Shown here: piece by piece, positions 9,541 to 16,874 of the stretch
How positions within the stretch are numbered: position 1 is the stretch's first letter
Layout: the number at the start of each line of letters is the position of its first letter
Assembly: GCA_963851045.1 (NCBI GenBank)
Contig: CAWKNC010000001.1
Coordinates: 496,001 to 560,000, forward strand
DNA length: 64,000 nt
DNA from: WHSW01 sp963851045
GTDB lineage: Bacteria; Actinomycetota; Thermoleophilia; Solirubrobacterales; 70-9
Reading direction: 5' to 3'
Notes under the pieces: model-generated
The model's database searches: none
Told to the model about the DNA's origin: nothing
What the model saw: the letters and a program-made list of their open reading frames with translations, nothing else
Position numbers and translations under genes: made by a program

Positions 9541-10380
9541 TCAGGATAGGAGGTCGTAGCCGAGCTCGCGAAGCAGCGGCCCCGCGACATCCTCGAACTC
9601 ACGCCTGTCGTGCGGGCTCATTTCGGTCCTCCAGGCGCCCGTCCGCTCGGTCGTGGCGGCCCGCTTTGCACGAGAGTGAGCGCTCGCGCGCTCCTCGGCA
9701 TCACGCGCCTGACGAGCGCCTCTCGCGTCGAGATCTCCCAGCTCGCCGAGACGCTCGGCGGCGTTCTCATCATGGCGCAGCATCGCCGAGTCGAAGTCGA
9801 GTTCGATGAACTCGCAGATTCGGCGCAGGTGCGGCTCGGGGTCGGCGACGAGATCCTCATAACGCAGCTCCTCGTACCTGCCGTCGAGCTTTCGCGCCTG
9901 CTCCCGGGCATCCTCGATCCGCCGGCGCCAGAGGTTGGCGGTCTTGGCCATCGGCTTGTCGGCGCCCATGCCGCGCTTGCGGCGCGAGAGCGCGACGTCG
10001 CGCCCGTCGCGAATGAGGTGAATGAACCGGGCTTCCGGGAGCACGGTGGCGATCGCATCCATGTGCCTCACATACGCGGGAGTCTTCTCACCCCACCTGG
10101 GCTTGTTCTGGGACTCGGCGTAGAGCGAATAGAACGCGCGCAGGACGCCCGTGAGATCGCGGCCGGCAGCGCGTCGGCTGAACTCCTGCGGATCGAGGCC
10201 GAAGTCAGACCACGTGCGCGCCCCGATGATCGAGCCCACGGGCTCTTCAAGATCAATGAGCTCCGGAACGAACTGGGTCTCGGGACCGATCGCGAGCGCG
10301 GGGTGCGCGTCGAGCATGAGCCGAAGCAACGTCGTCCCCGACCGCCCAACGCCAACGACGAACGGCGCGGGCGTGTTCAC
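9541..10380 (-). CDS. PAPS-dependent sulfotransferase family protein
   Basis: A 279-residue Sulfotransferase_3 protein, shorter at the N-terminus than its three neighbours: it begins almost directly at the P-loop (MNTPAPFVVGVGRSGTTLLR). The PAPS 3'-phosphate segment is FIHLIRDGRDVALSRRKRG. Its GTG start overlaps the purQ TGA by GTGA, so it is translationally coupled to a purine gene. Functionally it belongs with the sulfotransferases and glycosyltransferases that follow. Acceptor unknown. Confidence 0.88.
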   Translation of the reverse strand: MNTPAPFVVGVGRSGTTLLRLMLDAHPALAIGPETQFVPELIDLEEPVGSIIGARTWSDFGLDPQEFSRRAAGRDLTGVLRAFYSLYAESQNKPRWGEKTPAYVRHMDAIATVLPEARFIHLIRDGRDVALSRRKRGMGADKPMAKTANLWRRRIEDAREQARKLDGRYEELRYEDLVADPEPHLRRICEFIELDFDSAMLRHDENAAERLGELGDLDARGARQARDAEERASAHSRAKRAATTERTGAWRTEMSPHDRREFEDVAGPLLRELGYDLLS

Positions 10381-11051
10381 GCTCCGACGGTTGCGGCCCT
10401 CTTGGCGAGTGACGCAAAGAGCGCCAACCCGTCGTCGGACCCGGTCAGCGGATCCACCGCGTGCTCGGGGTGGGGCATCAGCCCAACGACGTTGCCGCCC
10501 TCGTTGCAGACGCCGGCGATGTCACCGACCGAGCCGTTTGGGTTCTGGCCGGGGGCGTAGCGGAAGACCACCTGATCGCTGGCCTCGAGCTCGGCGACAA
10601 GATCCGGCGGCGCGAACCAGCGACCGCTCATGTGCTTGACCGGGACCGACAGACGTGCGCCCGCCTCGCAGCTCGCGGTGGCGGCGGTCTCGGCGTTCAC
10701 GACCTCGAGCTCGACCTGGCGACAGAGGAAGCGAAGGCCGTCGTTGGGAAGCAGCGCTCCGGGAAGCAGGCCGGCCTCGCAGAGAACCTGAAATCCGTTG
10801 CAGATCCCGAGCACCGGCCCTCCCTCCGCGGCGAATCGGGCGACGGCCTCCATCGCCGGCGCAAAGCGCGCAATCGCGCCCGCGCGCAGATAGTCGCCGT
10901 AGGAGAAGCCGCCGGGGATAACCACCGCGTCGATCCCGTTGAGGTCCTCGCGCTCGTGCCACACGAGCTCGGCATCTCCAACCCGTTCGCACGCGAGGAC
11001 GGCGTCGCGCTCGTCGCAGCTACCGGGGAACTGCAGAACCCCGAACTTCAT
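10377..11051 (-). CDS. purQ: Phosphoribosylformylglycinamidine synthase subunit PurQ (glutaminase)
   Basis: A 224-residue class I glutamine amidotransferase that supplies ammonia to PurL. It starts MKFGVLQFPGSCDERDAV, carries the nucleophile elbow GICNGFQVLCEAGLLPGAL (Cys in GICNG) and the catalytic His/Glu in LMPHPEHAVDP near the C-terminus. The length is normal for stand-alone PurQ. The ATG overlaps the purS stop (ATGA), and its own stop overlaps the next sulfotransferase start (GTGA), so translation is coupled on both sides. Confidence 0.96.
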   Translation of the reverse strand: MKFGVLQFPGSCDERDAVLACERVGDAELVWHEREDLNGIDAVVIPGGFSYGDYLRAGAIARFAPAMEAVARFAAEGGPVLGICNGFQVLCEAGLLPGALLPNDGLRFLCRQVELEVVNAETAATASCEAGARLSVPVKHMSGRWFAPPDLVAELEASDQVVFRYAPGQNPNGSVGDIAGVCNEGGNVVGLMPHPEHAVDPLTGSDDGLALFASLAKRAATVGA

Positions 11052-11311
11052 TGGTCGGACTCCGCCACCCCCGGAGGCGAAGCGGAGGACGTTTCGAGCT
11101 GGATCTCGAAGTCCTCTACGAGCGGGTTCGCGAGAAGCTGCTCGCAGAGGCGCTGCAGGTCGGCACTGTCCTCGGCCTCGAGCTCGACGAGCCGGCCGAC
11201 GCGCACGTGCGAGACGCCCTCAAAGCCAAGCGCGGGCAAAGCCCGTTCGACAGCCTTGCCCTGCGGGTCGAGGATGCCCTCCTTCGGGCGAATCAGAACG
11301 CGAGCCTTCAC
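11048..11311 (-). CDS. purS: Phosphoribosylformylglycinamidine synthase subunit PurS
   Basis: An 87-residue PurS, the small bridging subunit of the PurLQS complex. It starts with GTG (VKARVLIRPKEGILDPQGKA) and has the characteristic VRVGRLVELE and LLANPLVEDFEI segments. The C-terminal tail (TSSASPPGVAESDQ) is a little longer than usual. The frame stays open upstream to 11710, but only this part is conserved and the upstream stretch overlaps the sulfotransferase gene at 11326. The stop overlaps the purQ ATG. Confidence 0.94.
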   Translation of the reverse strand: MKARVLIRPKEGILDPQGKAVERALPALGFEGVSHVRVGRLVELEAEDSADLQRLCEQLLANPLVEDFEIQLETSSASPPGVAESDQ

Positions 11312-11325
11312 GGGGCGGAATCTAG

Positions 11326-12321
11326 CTAGCCCAGCCGTCGTCTCGCGCGACCCATGAAACCGGCGAGTCGCGAGCGGGGTGGGGGCGGTGTGAGGTCGAG
11401 CGGCTGCGGATCGGCCTCGAGGGCAGCGATGTCGCCGTAGCCGGCGTGTTCGAGCTCGGGTTGCATCTCGAGCAGTGCGACAGCCCGCGCCCATCGGGGA
11501 TCGTCGGCGAGATGCACCCTGGCGTCTCGGCGGATGTTGGCAACGGCCCACCCGCTGACCTCGGCGGGAACAGCGCGGCCCTCGGCAGCGTAGATCCGCG
11601 CGAGCTCGCCGGCGGGGTCCGCGCGCAGGTTCTCGAGACGAACGCGCACGTAGCGGTCGGCGAAGAGCCGGCGTCCGGCCTCGTCGGTGGCCTGGAACGC
11701 GAGCTTCCAAACGATGAGCGGGCGCAGGAAGTCGGGGATGTCATTTGGGAGCTCGAGCGCGCGCAGGCTCCCGCTCGCCGCCTCGGAGATGCGCCGACTC
11801 GACCACAGGCGCCGGCCGGTGCGAGCGGTGAAGAAGGTGTCCGCATCGGGGTAGATGTCGGTTCGCCGTCTGCGGCCCAGCAGCATCGATGCGGTCACCG
11901 CGCGCGGATCGCGGGTCAGATGAATGACGCCTGCATCCGGCGCGATACGAGCGAGGTCGCCGAGCTTGTGATGCAGGCGGGTTTCCTTGATCGCGACGTG
12001 GGGCGCCGACTCGAGCAGCGATGCGAGGAACTCGCCGATGAAAGGCGGCAGCTCGGAGTCGAGCTCGAGCTCCGGCGCGCGCGGCCCTCCCCAGTTGAAG
12101 AGCTCAGGCTGCATATCGGGATAGCGGTCGGCCATGAACGCGTCTCGTCGCTCGCGCGTCGCGGCGAACGCATCGTCATCGCGCGCGCCACTGCCTCCGC
12201 CGATCGTTGGCGCCTGCTCGCGCAGCGGCTCGTAAAAGCAGGTGAGCCCGGGGTCCTCACGCAGCGCGTCGTAGAGGATCGTCGTTCCGGAACGACGCAG
12301 TCCGAGGACGAAGAGACTCAT
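11326..12321 (-). CDS. Divergent sulfotransferase, inserted between purC and purS
   Basis: A 331-residue protein with a sulfotransferase P-loop at its extreme N-terminus (FVLGLRRSGTTILYDALRED) and a second PAPS-site motif VIHLTRDPRAVTASMLLGRR. It differs from the four sulfotransferases at 4295-10380 (RDPRAV instead of RDGRDV, and no shared C-terminal block), so it is a separate subfamily rather than a recent duplicate. It lies 39 bp after purC and 14 bp before purS, on the same strand, and so sits inside the purine operon. Substrate unknown. Confidence 0.8.
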   Translation of the reverse strand: MSLFVLGLRRSGTTILYDALREDPGLTCFYEPLREQAPTIGGGSGARDDDAFAATRERRDAFMADRYPDMQPELFNWGGPRAPELELDSELPPFIGEFLASLLESAPHVAIKETRLHHKLGDLARIAPDAGVIHLTRDPRAVTASMLLGRRRRTDIYPDADTFFTARTGRRLWSSRRISEAASGSLRALELPNDIPDFLRPLIVWKLAFQATDEAGRRLFADRYVRVRLENLRADPAGELARIYAAEGRAVPAEVSGWAVANIRRDARVHLADDPRWARAVALLEMQPELEHAGYGDIAALEADPQPLDLTPPPPRSRLAGFMGRARRRLG

Positions 12322-12360
12322 CGGTTCAGGGTAGGCGGCGCGCCCGGGCCGCGCCCTCGA

Positions 12361-13215
12361 CTACAGGGAGCGACCGGTGATGCGCTCGTAGGCCTCGACG
12401 TACTTCGAGCGGGTGACGTCGACGACGTCCCCGGGAAGTTCGGGACCGGGCGGGGAGTGATCCCATCCGGACTCGTCGAGCCAGTCGCGCACGTACTGCT
12501 TGTCGAAGGAGGCCTGGCCACGCCCTGGCGCGTAGTCGTCGGCGGGCCAGAATCTCGACGAGTCGGGGGTGAGCACCTCGTCACCGAGCACGACCTCCGC
12601 ACCAGGCGACGAGCCGAACTCGAACTTGGTGTCGGCGATGATGATCCCACGCTCGGCAGCGTGGTCGCGGGCGTGCTCATAGAGCTCGATGGTGACCCGG
12701 CGCAACTCCTCCAGGAGCGATCTGTCACCGATGATCTCCGCGGCGCGATCGAAGTCGATGTTCTCGTCGTGGTCACCGACGTCAGCCTTGGTCGCCGGTG
12801 TGAAGATCGGCTCGGGCAGCTTGTCGGACTCCTGCAATCCCTCCGGCAGTTCGATCCCGCAGACCGAGCCCGTCTGCTGGTACTCCTTCCAACCTGAACC
12901 GGTGATGTAGCCGCGGGCAACACACTCGACCGGGTACATCTCCAGGCGCTTGACACGCAGGCTGCGCCCGGCGACCTCCTCGGGAACATCCTGCGAGATG
13001 TAGTGGTTAGGGACGATGTGGCCGGTGGTCTCAAACCAGAACACCGACATCTGAGTCAGAACCTTGCCCTTGTCTGGGATCGGCGTCGGCAGGACGACGT
13101 CGTAGGCGGAGATTCGATCGGAGGCGACCATCACGATCTCGTCGCCATCGGCGTACATCTCCCGGACCTTGCCGGAGGCGATCAGTTTCAGGTCGTCGAC
13201 GCTGGCAGTGCTCAC
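12361..13215 (-). CDS. purC: Phosphoribosylaminoimidazole-succinocarboxamide synthase
   Basis: A 284-residue SAICAR synthetase that joins CAIR and aspartate using ATP. Motifs visible: SGKVREMYADGDEIVMVASD at the N-terminus, SDRISAYDVVLPTPIPDKG, VECVARGYITGSGWKEY, and the IIIADTKFEFG block. The GTG at 13215 (MSTASVDDLKLIASGKVREMY) gives the standard N-terminus; a longer open frame from 13290 would run over the csoR promoter and is rejected. Divergent from the csoR-like gene, sharing a 73-bp intergenic region. Confidence 0.96.
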   Translation of the reverse strand: MSTASVDDLKLIASGKVREMYADGDEIVMVASDRISAYDVVLPTPIPDKGKVLTQMSVFWFETTGHIVPNHYISQDVPEEVAGRSLRVKRLEMYPVECVARGYITGSGWKEYQQTGSVCGIELPEGLQESDKLPEPIFTPATKADVGDHDENIDFDRAAEIIGDRSLLEELRRVTIELYEHARDHAAERGIIIADTKFEFGSSPGAEVVLGDEVLTPDSSRFWPADDYAPGRGQASFDKQYVRDWLDESGWDHSPPGPELPGDVVDVTRSKYVEAYERITGRSL

Positions 13216-13262
13216 GGCGGCGATGCTAACAACGATCGCGGCGGCTATGGGTACCGCATCGG

Positions 13263-13279
13263 ATACCCCCAGCCGGTAT
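13263..13279 (+). promoter_or_regulatory. Putative CsoR-family operator
   Basis: An inverted repeat ATACC-N7-GGTAT (spacer CCCAGCC) lies 10 bp before the ATG of the csoR-like gene and overlaps its -10 hexamer. Known CsoR sites are GC-centred palindromes with TATACC/GGTATA-type arms, so the match and the position support autoregulation. It could also affect the divergent purC promoter. Confidence 0.6.
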
Positions 13280-13282
13280 AGT
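13277..13282 (+). promoter_or_regulatory. -10 element for a leaderless csoR-like transcript
   Basis: TATAGT differs by one base from the consensus TATAAT and ends 6 bp before the ATG of the csoR-like gene. Transcription would therefore begin at or next to the start codon, giving a leaderless mRNA as is common in actinobacteria. No good -35 hexamer is visible 17 bp upstream. The element overlaps the putative CsoR operator. Confidence 0.5.
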
Positions 13283-13288
13283 TGAAAC

Positions 13289-13594
13289 ATGGCTGCAAAT
13301 CGCGATACCTCGGTCGGTTACGTCAGCGACAAGGAAGCGATCATGCGTCGGCTGGCCCGGATCGAGGGCCAGATCGGCGGCCTGCGCCGGATGGTCGACG
13401 AGGAGGCCTATTGCGTCGATGTCCTCACCCAGGTGGCCGCGGTCACCAAGGCCCTCGAGGGCGTTTCGCTGAAGCTTCTCACCGACCACACCAACCACTG
13501 TGTGCGCGATGCCGTCGCCAGCGGTGGCTCCGAGGCCGATGCCAAGGTCGACGAGCTGCTCTCCGCCGTGGAGCGGTTCGCGAGGACGCGCTGA
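13289..13594 (+). CDS. CsoR/RcnR-family metal-sensing repressor
   Basis: A 101-residue all-helical repressor of the CsoR/RcnR/FrmR family (DUF156). The Cu(I) ligand set of CsoR, Cys-x24-His-x3-Cys, is present as Cys42, His67 and Cys71, preceded by Tyr41, so copper sensing is the best guess. The N-terminal block MRRLARIEGQIGGLRRMVDE is the family DNA-contact region. A palindromic operator and a -10 box lie directly upstream. No copper ATPase or CopZ gene is near; the only downstream gene is a P450 whose start overlaps this stop. The specific metal is inference. Confidence 0.9.
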   Translation: MAANRDTSVGYVSDKEAIMRRLARIEGQIGGLRRMVDEEAYCVDVLTQVAAVTKALEGVSLKLLTDHTNHCVRDAVASGGSEADAKVDELLSAVERFARTR

Positions 13595-14886
13595 CTCTCG
13601 CCCCGCCACAGGTCCCGCTGCCGCGGACACTGCAGACGGCTCGCTTTTTGGCGCGACCCATCCCCTTCTACGAACGCTGGCGCGGCGAACTGGGCGCGAC
13701 GTTCAGCGCCCGGCTGCTCGGTCCGGGCGACGTCGTCTTCCTCTCCGATCCGGAGTCGATCAAGCGCCTATTCACGAGCGATCGAATCAACACGATCGCT
13801 CCTGGACGAAACATCGTCCTGCGCCCGCTGCTGGGGGCGCAATCGCTGCTGCTTCAACAAGACGAGGAGCACATGCGCCGGCGCAAGCTGATGCTGCCGC
13901 CGTTTCACGGCGAGCGAATGCGCGCCTACGAGCACACGATCGCCGAGGTCACACGGGCCGAGATCGCCCGCTGGCCGCAAGGGGAGGCTTTCCGGATCCA
14001 CTCGAGCATGCAGGCCATCACGCTCGAGGTGATCATGCGCGCGGTCTTCGGGATCAGCGACGCCAACCGTCGAGAAGCGATGCGCGACGGGTTGCTCGCG
14101 GTTCTGGCCGAGGCCGCCTCGCCGGCGGCGATCGGGTTGACGGTTCCCGTCCTCAAGGAGCTCCCGCATTACCGCCGGTTCGCCTCCAGAGTCGCGGTCA
14201 CCGACGAGCTTCTGGCCGAGGAGATAGCCGAGCGCCGTGCCGATCCGAGGCTGGAAGAACGCGACGACATCCTCTCGATGCTCGTCTCCGCCGAGTTCGA
14301 CGACGGCACGAAGATGTCCGACCGCGAGCTCCGTGACCAGCTGATGACGCTGCTCCTCGCCGGTCACGAGACGACCGCGACGGCGCTCGCCTGGACATTC
14401 GACCTGCTCCTGCATACGCCGCCAACGCTCGACCGGCTCGTCGCGGAGCTCGACGGTGACTCCACGAAGTACCTGGAGGCCGTCATCGACGAGTCGCTGC
14501 GCGTCCGCCCAGTCGTGCCGATGACGGGGCGCCTGCTGCGCGAGCCGGCGACGCTCGGTGGCTACGACCTCGACGCCAACACGGTCGTGTTTGCCGCGAT
14601 CTACATGGTCCACACGAATCCCGAGGTCTTCGCGGATCCGTTCGCCTTCCGGCCGGAGCGCTTTCTCGAGGACGCCCCCGAGACCTACTCGTGGATCCCC
14701 TTCGGCGGTGGCACCCGGCGTTGCATCGGCGCAGCGTTCGCCGAGCTCGAGCTGCGGGTCGTGCTGCGAGAGGTATTGAGCTCGGTGGCGCTCGAAGCCG
14801 CCGATCCGAGGCCGCAGCGGATGATGCGCCGCAACGTCACGCTGACGCCGGCCGACGGCACGCGCGTGATCGCGCAGCCTCTCTAG
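13591..14886 (+). CDS. Cytochrome P450
   Basis: A 431-residue class I bacterial P450 (heme monooxygenase). Hallmarks: I-helix LLLAGHETTATALAW near residue 255, the ExxR pair in DESLRVRPVVP near 300, and the heme loop FGGGTRRCIGAAFAELELR with the thiolate Cys near 378. No ATG, GTG or TTG lies at the right place; the homology-like N-terminus (TLAPPQVPLPRTLQ) begins at CTG 13591, which overlaps the csoR-like stop as CTGA. I therefore call a CTG start with translational coupling; a later TTG near 13648 would truncate the membrane-proximal segment. No ferredoxin or reductase gene is adjacent. Substrate unknown. Confidence 0.85.
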   Translation: MTLAPPQVPLPRTLQTARFLARPIPFYERWRGELGATFSARLLGPGDVVFLSDPESIKRLFTSDRINTIAPGRNIVLRPLLGAQSLLLQQDEEHMRRRKLMLPPFHGERMRAYEHTIAEVTRAEIARWPQGEAFRIHSSMQAITLEVIMRAVFGISDANRREAMRDGLLAVLAEAASPAAIGLTVPVLKELPHYRRFASRVAVTDELLAEEIAERRADPRLEERDDILSMLVSAEFDDGTKMSDRELRDQLMTLLLAGHETTATALAWTFDLLLHTPPTLDRLVAELDGDSTKYLEAVIDESLRVRPVVPMTGRLLREPATLGGYDLDANTVVFAAIYMVHTNPEVFADPFAFRPERFLEDAPETYSWIPFGGGTRRCIGAAFAELELRVVLREVLSSVALEAADPRPQRMMRRNVTLTPADGTRVIAQPL

Positions 14887-14954
14887 TCGCTTGGTCTAGC
14901 CGCCTGCAGTTTCGCGAGTGGCGGGGCATTGCAGCGAAGGGTGCGCGAGGCACC

Positions 14955-15006
14955 CGCCGAACGTCGCTGAGCCCCTCGCATACGACGTACTCCGCGACGT
15001 TCGGCG
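14955..15006. repeat. 13-bp perfect inverted repeat between convergent genes
   Basis: CGCCGAACGTCGC at 14955-14967 is repeated as its exact reverse complement at 14994-15006, with a 26-bp spacer. It lies in the 167-bp gap between the 3' ends of the P450 and purB. A transcript from either strand would fold into a GC-rich stem, so a bidirectional terminator is possible, but no T-tract follows. The rest of the gap shows no gene. Confidence 0.6.
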
Positions 15007-15053
15007 CTCGTGGGACGCCCCCACCCGTACTGGGCCCTCTGCCGCCGCGGCGT

Positions 15054-16340
15054 TTAGCCCGCGATTCGGTCGAGCCGGGCGAGCAGCTCGGGCACGTGCT
15101 TTGTGTAGGCGCCGTAGTCGAACACCGCATCCAGGTCCAGTTGCGGCGCCTTCGCACCGATCAGGTCGCGAAACTCGGTGCCGGTGTCCCATGCCTTCTG
15201 GGCGGCCTCCTGGACGGTCCGGTAGGCGTCGTCGCGGCTCATCCCCGATTCGATCAGTGCGGTCAGCGCGCGCTGGCTGAACAGGGCGCCGTGCGTCATC
15301 TCGAGATTTGACTGCATCCGATCCGCGTGGACGACCATTCCCTCGACGAGCCGCGTCGAGAGGTGTTGCATGTAATCGAGGAGGATCGTCGCGTCGGGAA
15401 GGATCACCCGCTCCGCGCCCGAGTGGGAGATGTCGCGCTCGTGCCAGAGGGCGACGTTCTCGAGGCCGGCCTGCGAGTAGCCGCGCAGGACTCGGGCCAG
15501 GCCGTTGACTCGCTCGGCGGTGATCGGATTGCGCTTGTGCGGCATCGCCGATGAGCCCTTCTGCGCGCCGGAGGCAAAAGGCTCCTCCACCTCGCGGACC
15601 TCGGTGCGCTGGAGGTTGCGTATCTCTTGGGCGAAGCGCTCCAGCCCCGCACCGGCAAGCGCGACCGCCTCAAGCACCTGGGCGTGACGGTCGCGCGGGA
15701 CCACCTGAGTCGAGATGTCCTCCGCGCGCAGGCCGAGCTCTTCCATGACGGCGACCTCCACCGACGGCGGTGTCGAGGCGAATGTTCCAACCGCCCCCGA
15801 GAGCTTGCCGATGGCCGCCTGCTCGAACGCCGCACGCAGGCGCTGGAGATTTCGATCGGCCTCGAACGCAAACCCCGCGAGGCGCAGGCCGAATGTGGTG
15901 GGCTCGGCGTGAACGCCGTGGGTGCGCCCTACACACAGGGTGTCGGCATACTCGCGCGCCTTCGCCACCAGGGCGTCGCGGTAGGCGGTCGCGCCGCTGA
16001 CCAGGATTAGCCCCGCCTCGACGAGCTGTAGAGCGAGCGCAGTGTCGAGGACGTCGGAGGATGTGAGCCCGTAGTGAATCCAGCGGCCCTCCTCTCCGAT
16101 CGACGCGGCGACGACGTCGACGAAGGCGGCGACATCGTGATTGGTCTCGCGCTCGCGTTCCTTGACCGCTTCGACCGAGAAACCGGCGCGTTCGCGACAG
16201 GCCGCCGCCGCCTCGGCGGGAACCTTCCCCTCGGTCGCCCAGGCGTCCGTAGCCGCCAGCTCGACCTCGAGCCAGCCGCGCATGCGTCGCTCGTCCGACC
16301 AGACGGCGGCGATCTCGTCTCTCGAGTACCTGGAGATCAC
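15054..16340 (-). CDS. purB: Adenylosuccinate lyase
   Basis: A 428-residue fumarase/aspartase-superfamily enzyme that releases fumarate from SAICAR and from adenylosuccinate. The signature GSSAMPHKRNPITAERV holds the catalytic-loop serine; HYGLTSSDVLDTALA and VGRTHGVHAEPTTFG supply the other active-site regions. The GTG at 16340 (MISRYSRDEIAAVWSDE) starts 2 bp after the purE stop; the frame upstream of it is not conserved. Third gene of the purD-purE-purB run, followed by a convergent P450. Confidence 0.96.
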   Translation of the reverse strand: MISRYSRDEIAAVWSDERRMRGWLEVELAATDAWATEGKVPAEAAAACRERAGFSVEAVKERERETNHDVAAFVDVVAASIGEEGRWIHYGLTSSDVLDTALALQLVEAGLILVSGATAYRDALVAKAREYADTLCVGRTHGVHAEPTTFGLRLAGFAFEADRNLQRLRAAFEQAAIGKLSGAVGTFASTPPSVEVAVMEELGLRAEDISTQVVPRDRHAQVLEAVALAGAGLERFAQEIRNLQRTEVREVEEPFASGAQKGSSAMPHKRNPITAERVNGLARVLRGYSQAGLENVALWHERDISHSGAERVILPDATILLDYMQHLSTRLVEGMVVHADRMQSNLEMTHGALFSQRALTALIESGMSRDDAYRTVQEAAQKAWDTGTEFRDLIGAKAPQLDLDAVFDYGAYTKHVPELLARLDRIAG

Positions 16341-16342
16341 GT

Positions 16343-16843
16343 TTACGTATTGATGATGCGTATCGCCAGGAGCCCCGCGTTCTTCGCTCCGTCGATCGCC
16401 ACACATGCCACCGGAACGCCCGGGGGCATCTGCACGGCCGAGAGCAGAGCGTCGAGCCCGCCGAGGCTCTTGCCGAGGATCGGAACTCCGATCACCGGCA
16501 GATCCGTGTGCGCCGCGGCCACACCCGGCAGCGCGGCGGACATCCCGGCGCCGGCGATGATCACCTTGAGGCCTCTCATGCGGGCGGCGTGGCAGTACTC
16601 GCGAACCTTTTCCGGGTCGCGATGCGCACTCATGACGCGCACTTCGTAACGGATACCGGCGTCCTGGAGGGCGGCGCCGGCGGGCAGCAGCTTGGGCTTG
16701 TCGTTCTTCGAGCCCATGATGATTCCCACTCGCGGTGCGTCGACCTCGATTTCCTCGAACGCCGCCTCGACCTCCGGCATCGGCTCGAGCGGGGTTGGGA
16801 CCACGGTCTCGGTCTCAGTCTCGGTCTTGGGGTCCCTCTGCAT
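16343..16843 (-). CDS. purE: N5-carboxyaminoimidazole ribonucleotide mutase
   Basis: A 166-residue PurE. The core begins VGIIMGSKNDKPKLLPAG and includes VRVMSAHRDPEKVREY, AGAGMSAALPGVAAAHTDLP and GVPILGKSLGGLDALLSAVQ, i.e. the class I (N5-CAIR mutase) pattern. SKND replaces the common SxSD in the phosphate loop. An acidic, low-complexity N-terminal extension of about 40 residues (with a TETETET run) precedes the core. Start chosen at 16843 because GAGGAAGTGGAAATG places a ribosome site correctly. No purK is visible in the window. Confidence 0.93.
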   Translation of the reverse strand: MQRDPKTETETETVVPTPLEPMPEVEAAFEEIEVDAPRVGIIMGSKNDKPKLLPAGAALQDAGIRYEVRVMSAHRDPEKVREYCHAARMRGLKVIIAGAGMSAALPGVAAAHTDLPVIGVPILGKSLGGLDALLSAVQMPPGVPVACVAIDGAKNAGLLAIRIINT

Positions 16844-16874
16844 TTCCACTTCCTCGGATCTCCTTGTCTGTTGG

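Noticed and set aside
13595..13700. A P450 start further downstream at TTG near 13648
   Set aside because: It would remove the conserved PPxVPLPRTLQ region that reads in frame from the CTG at 13591.
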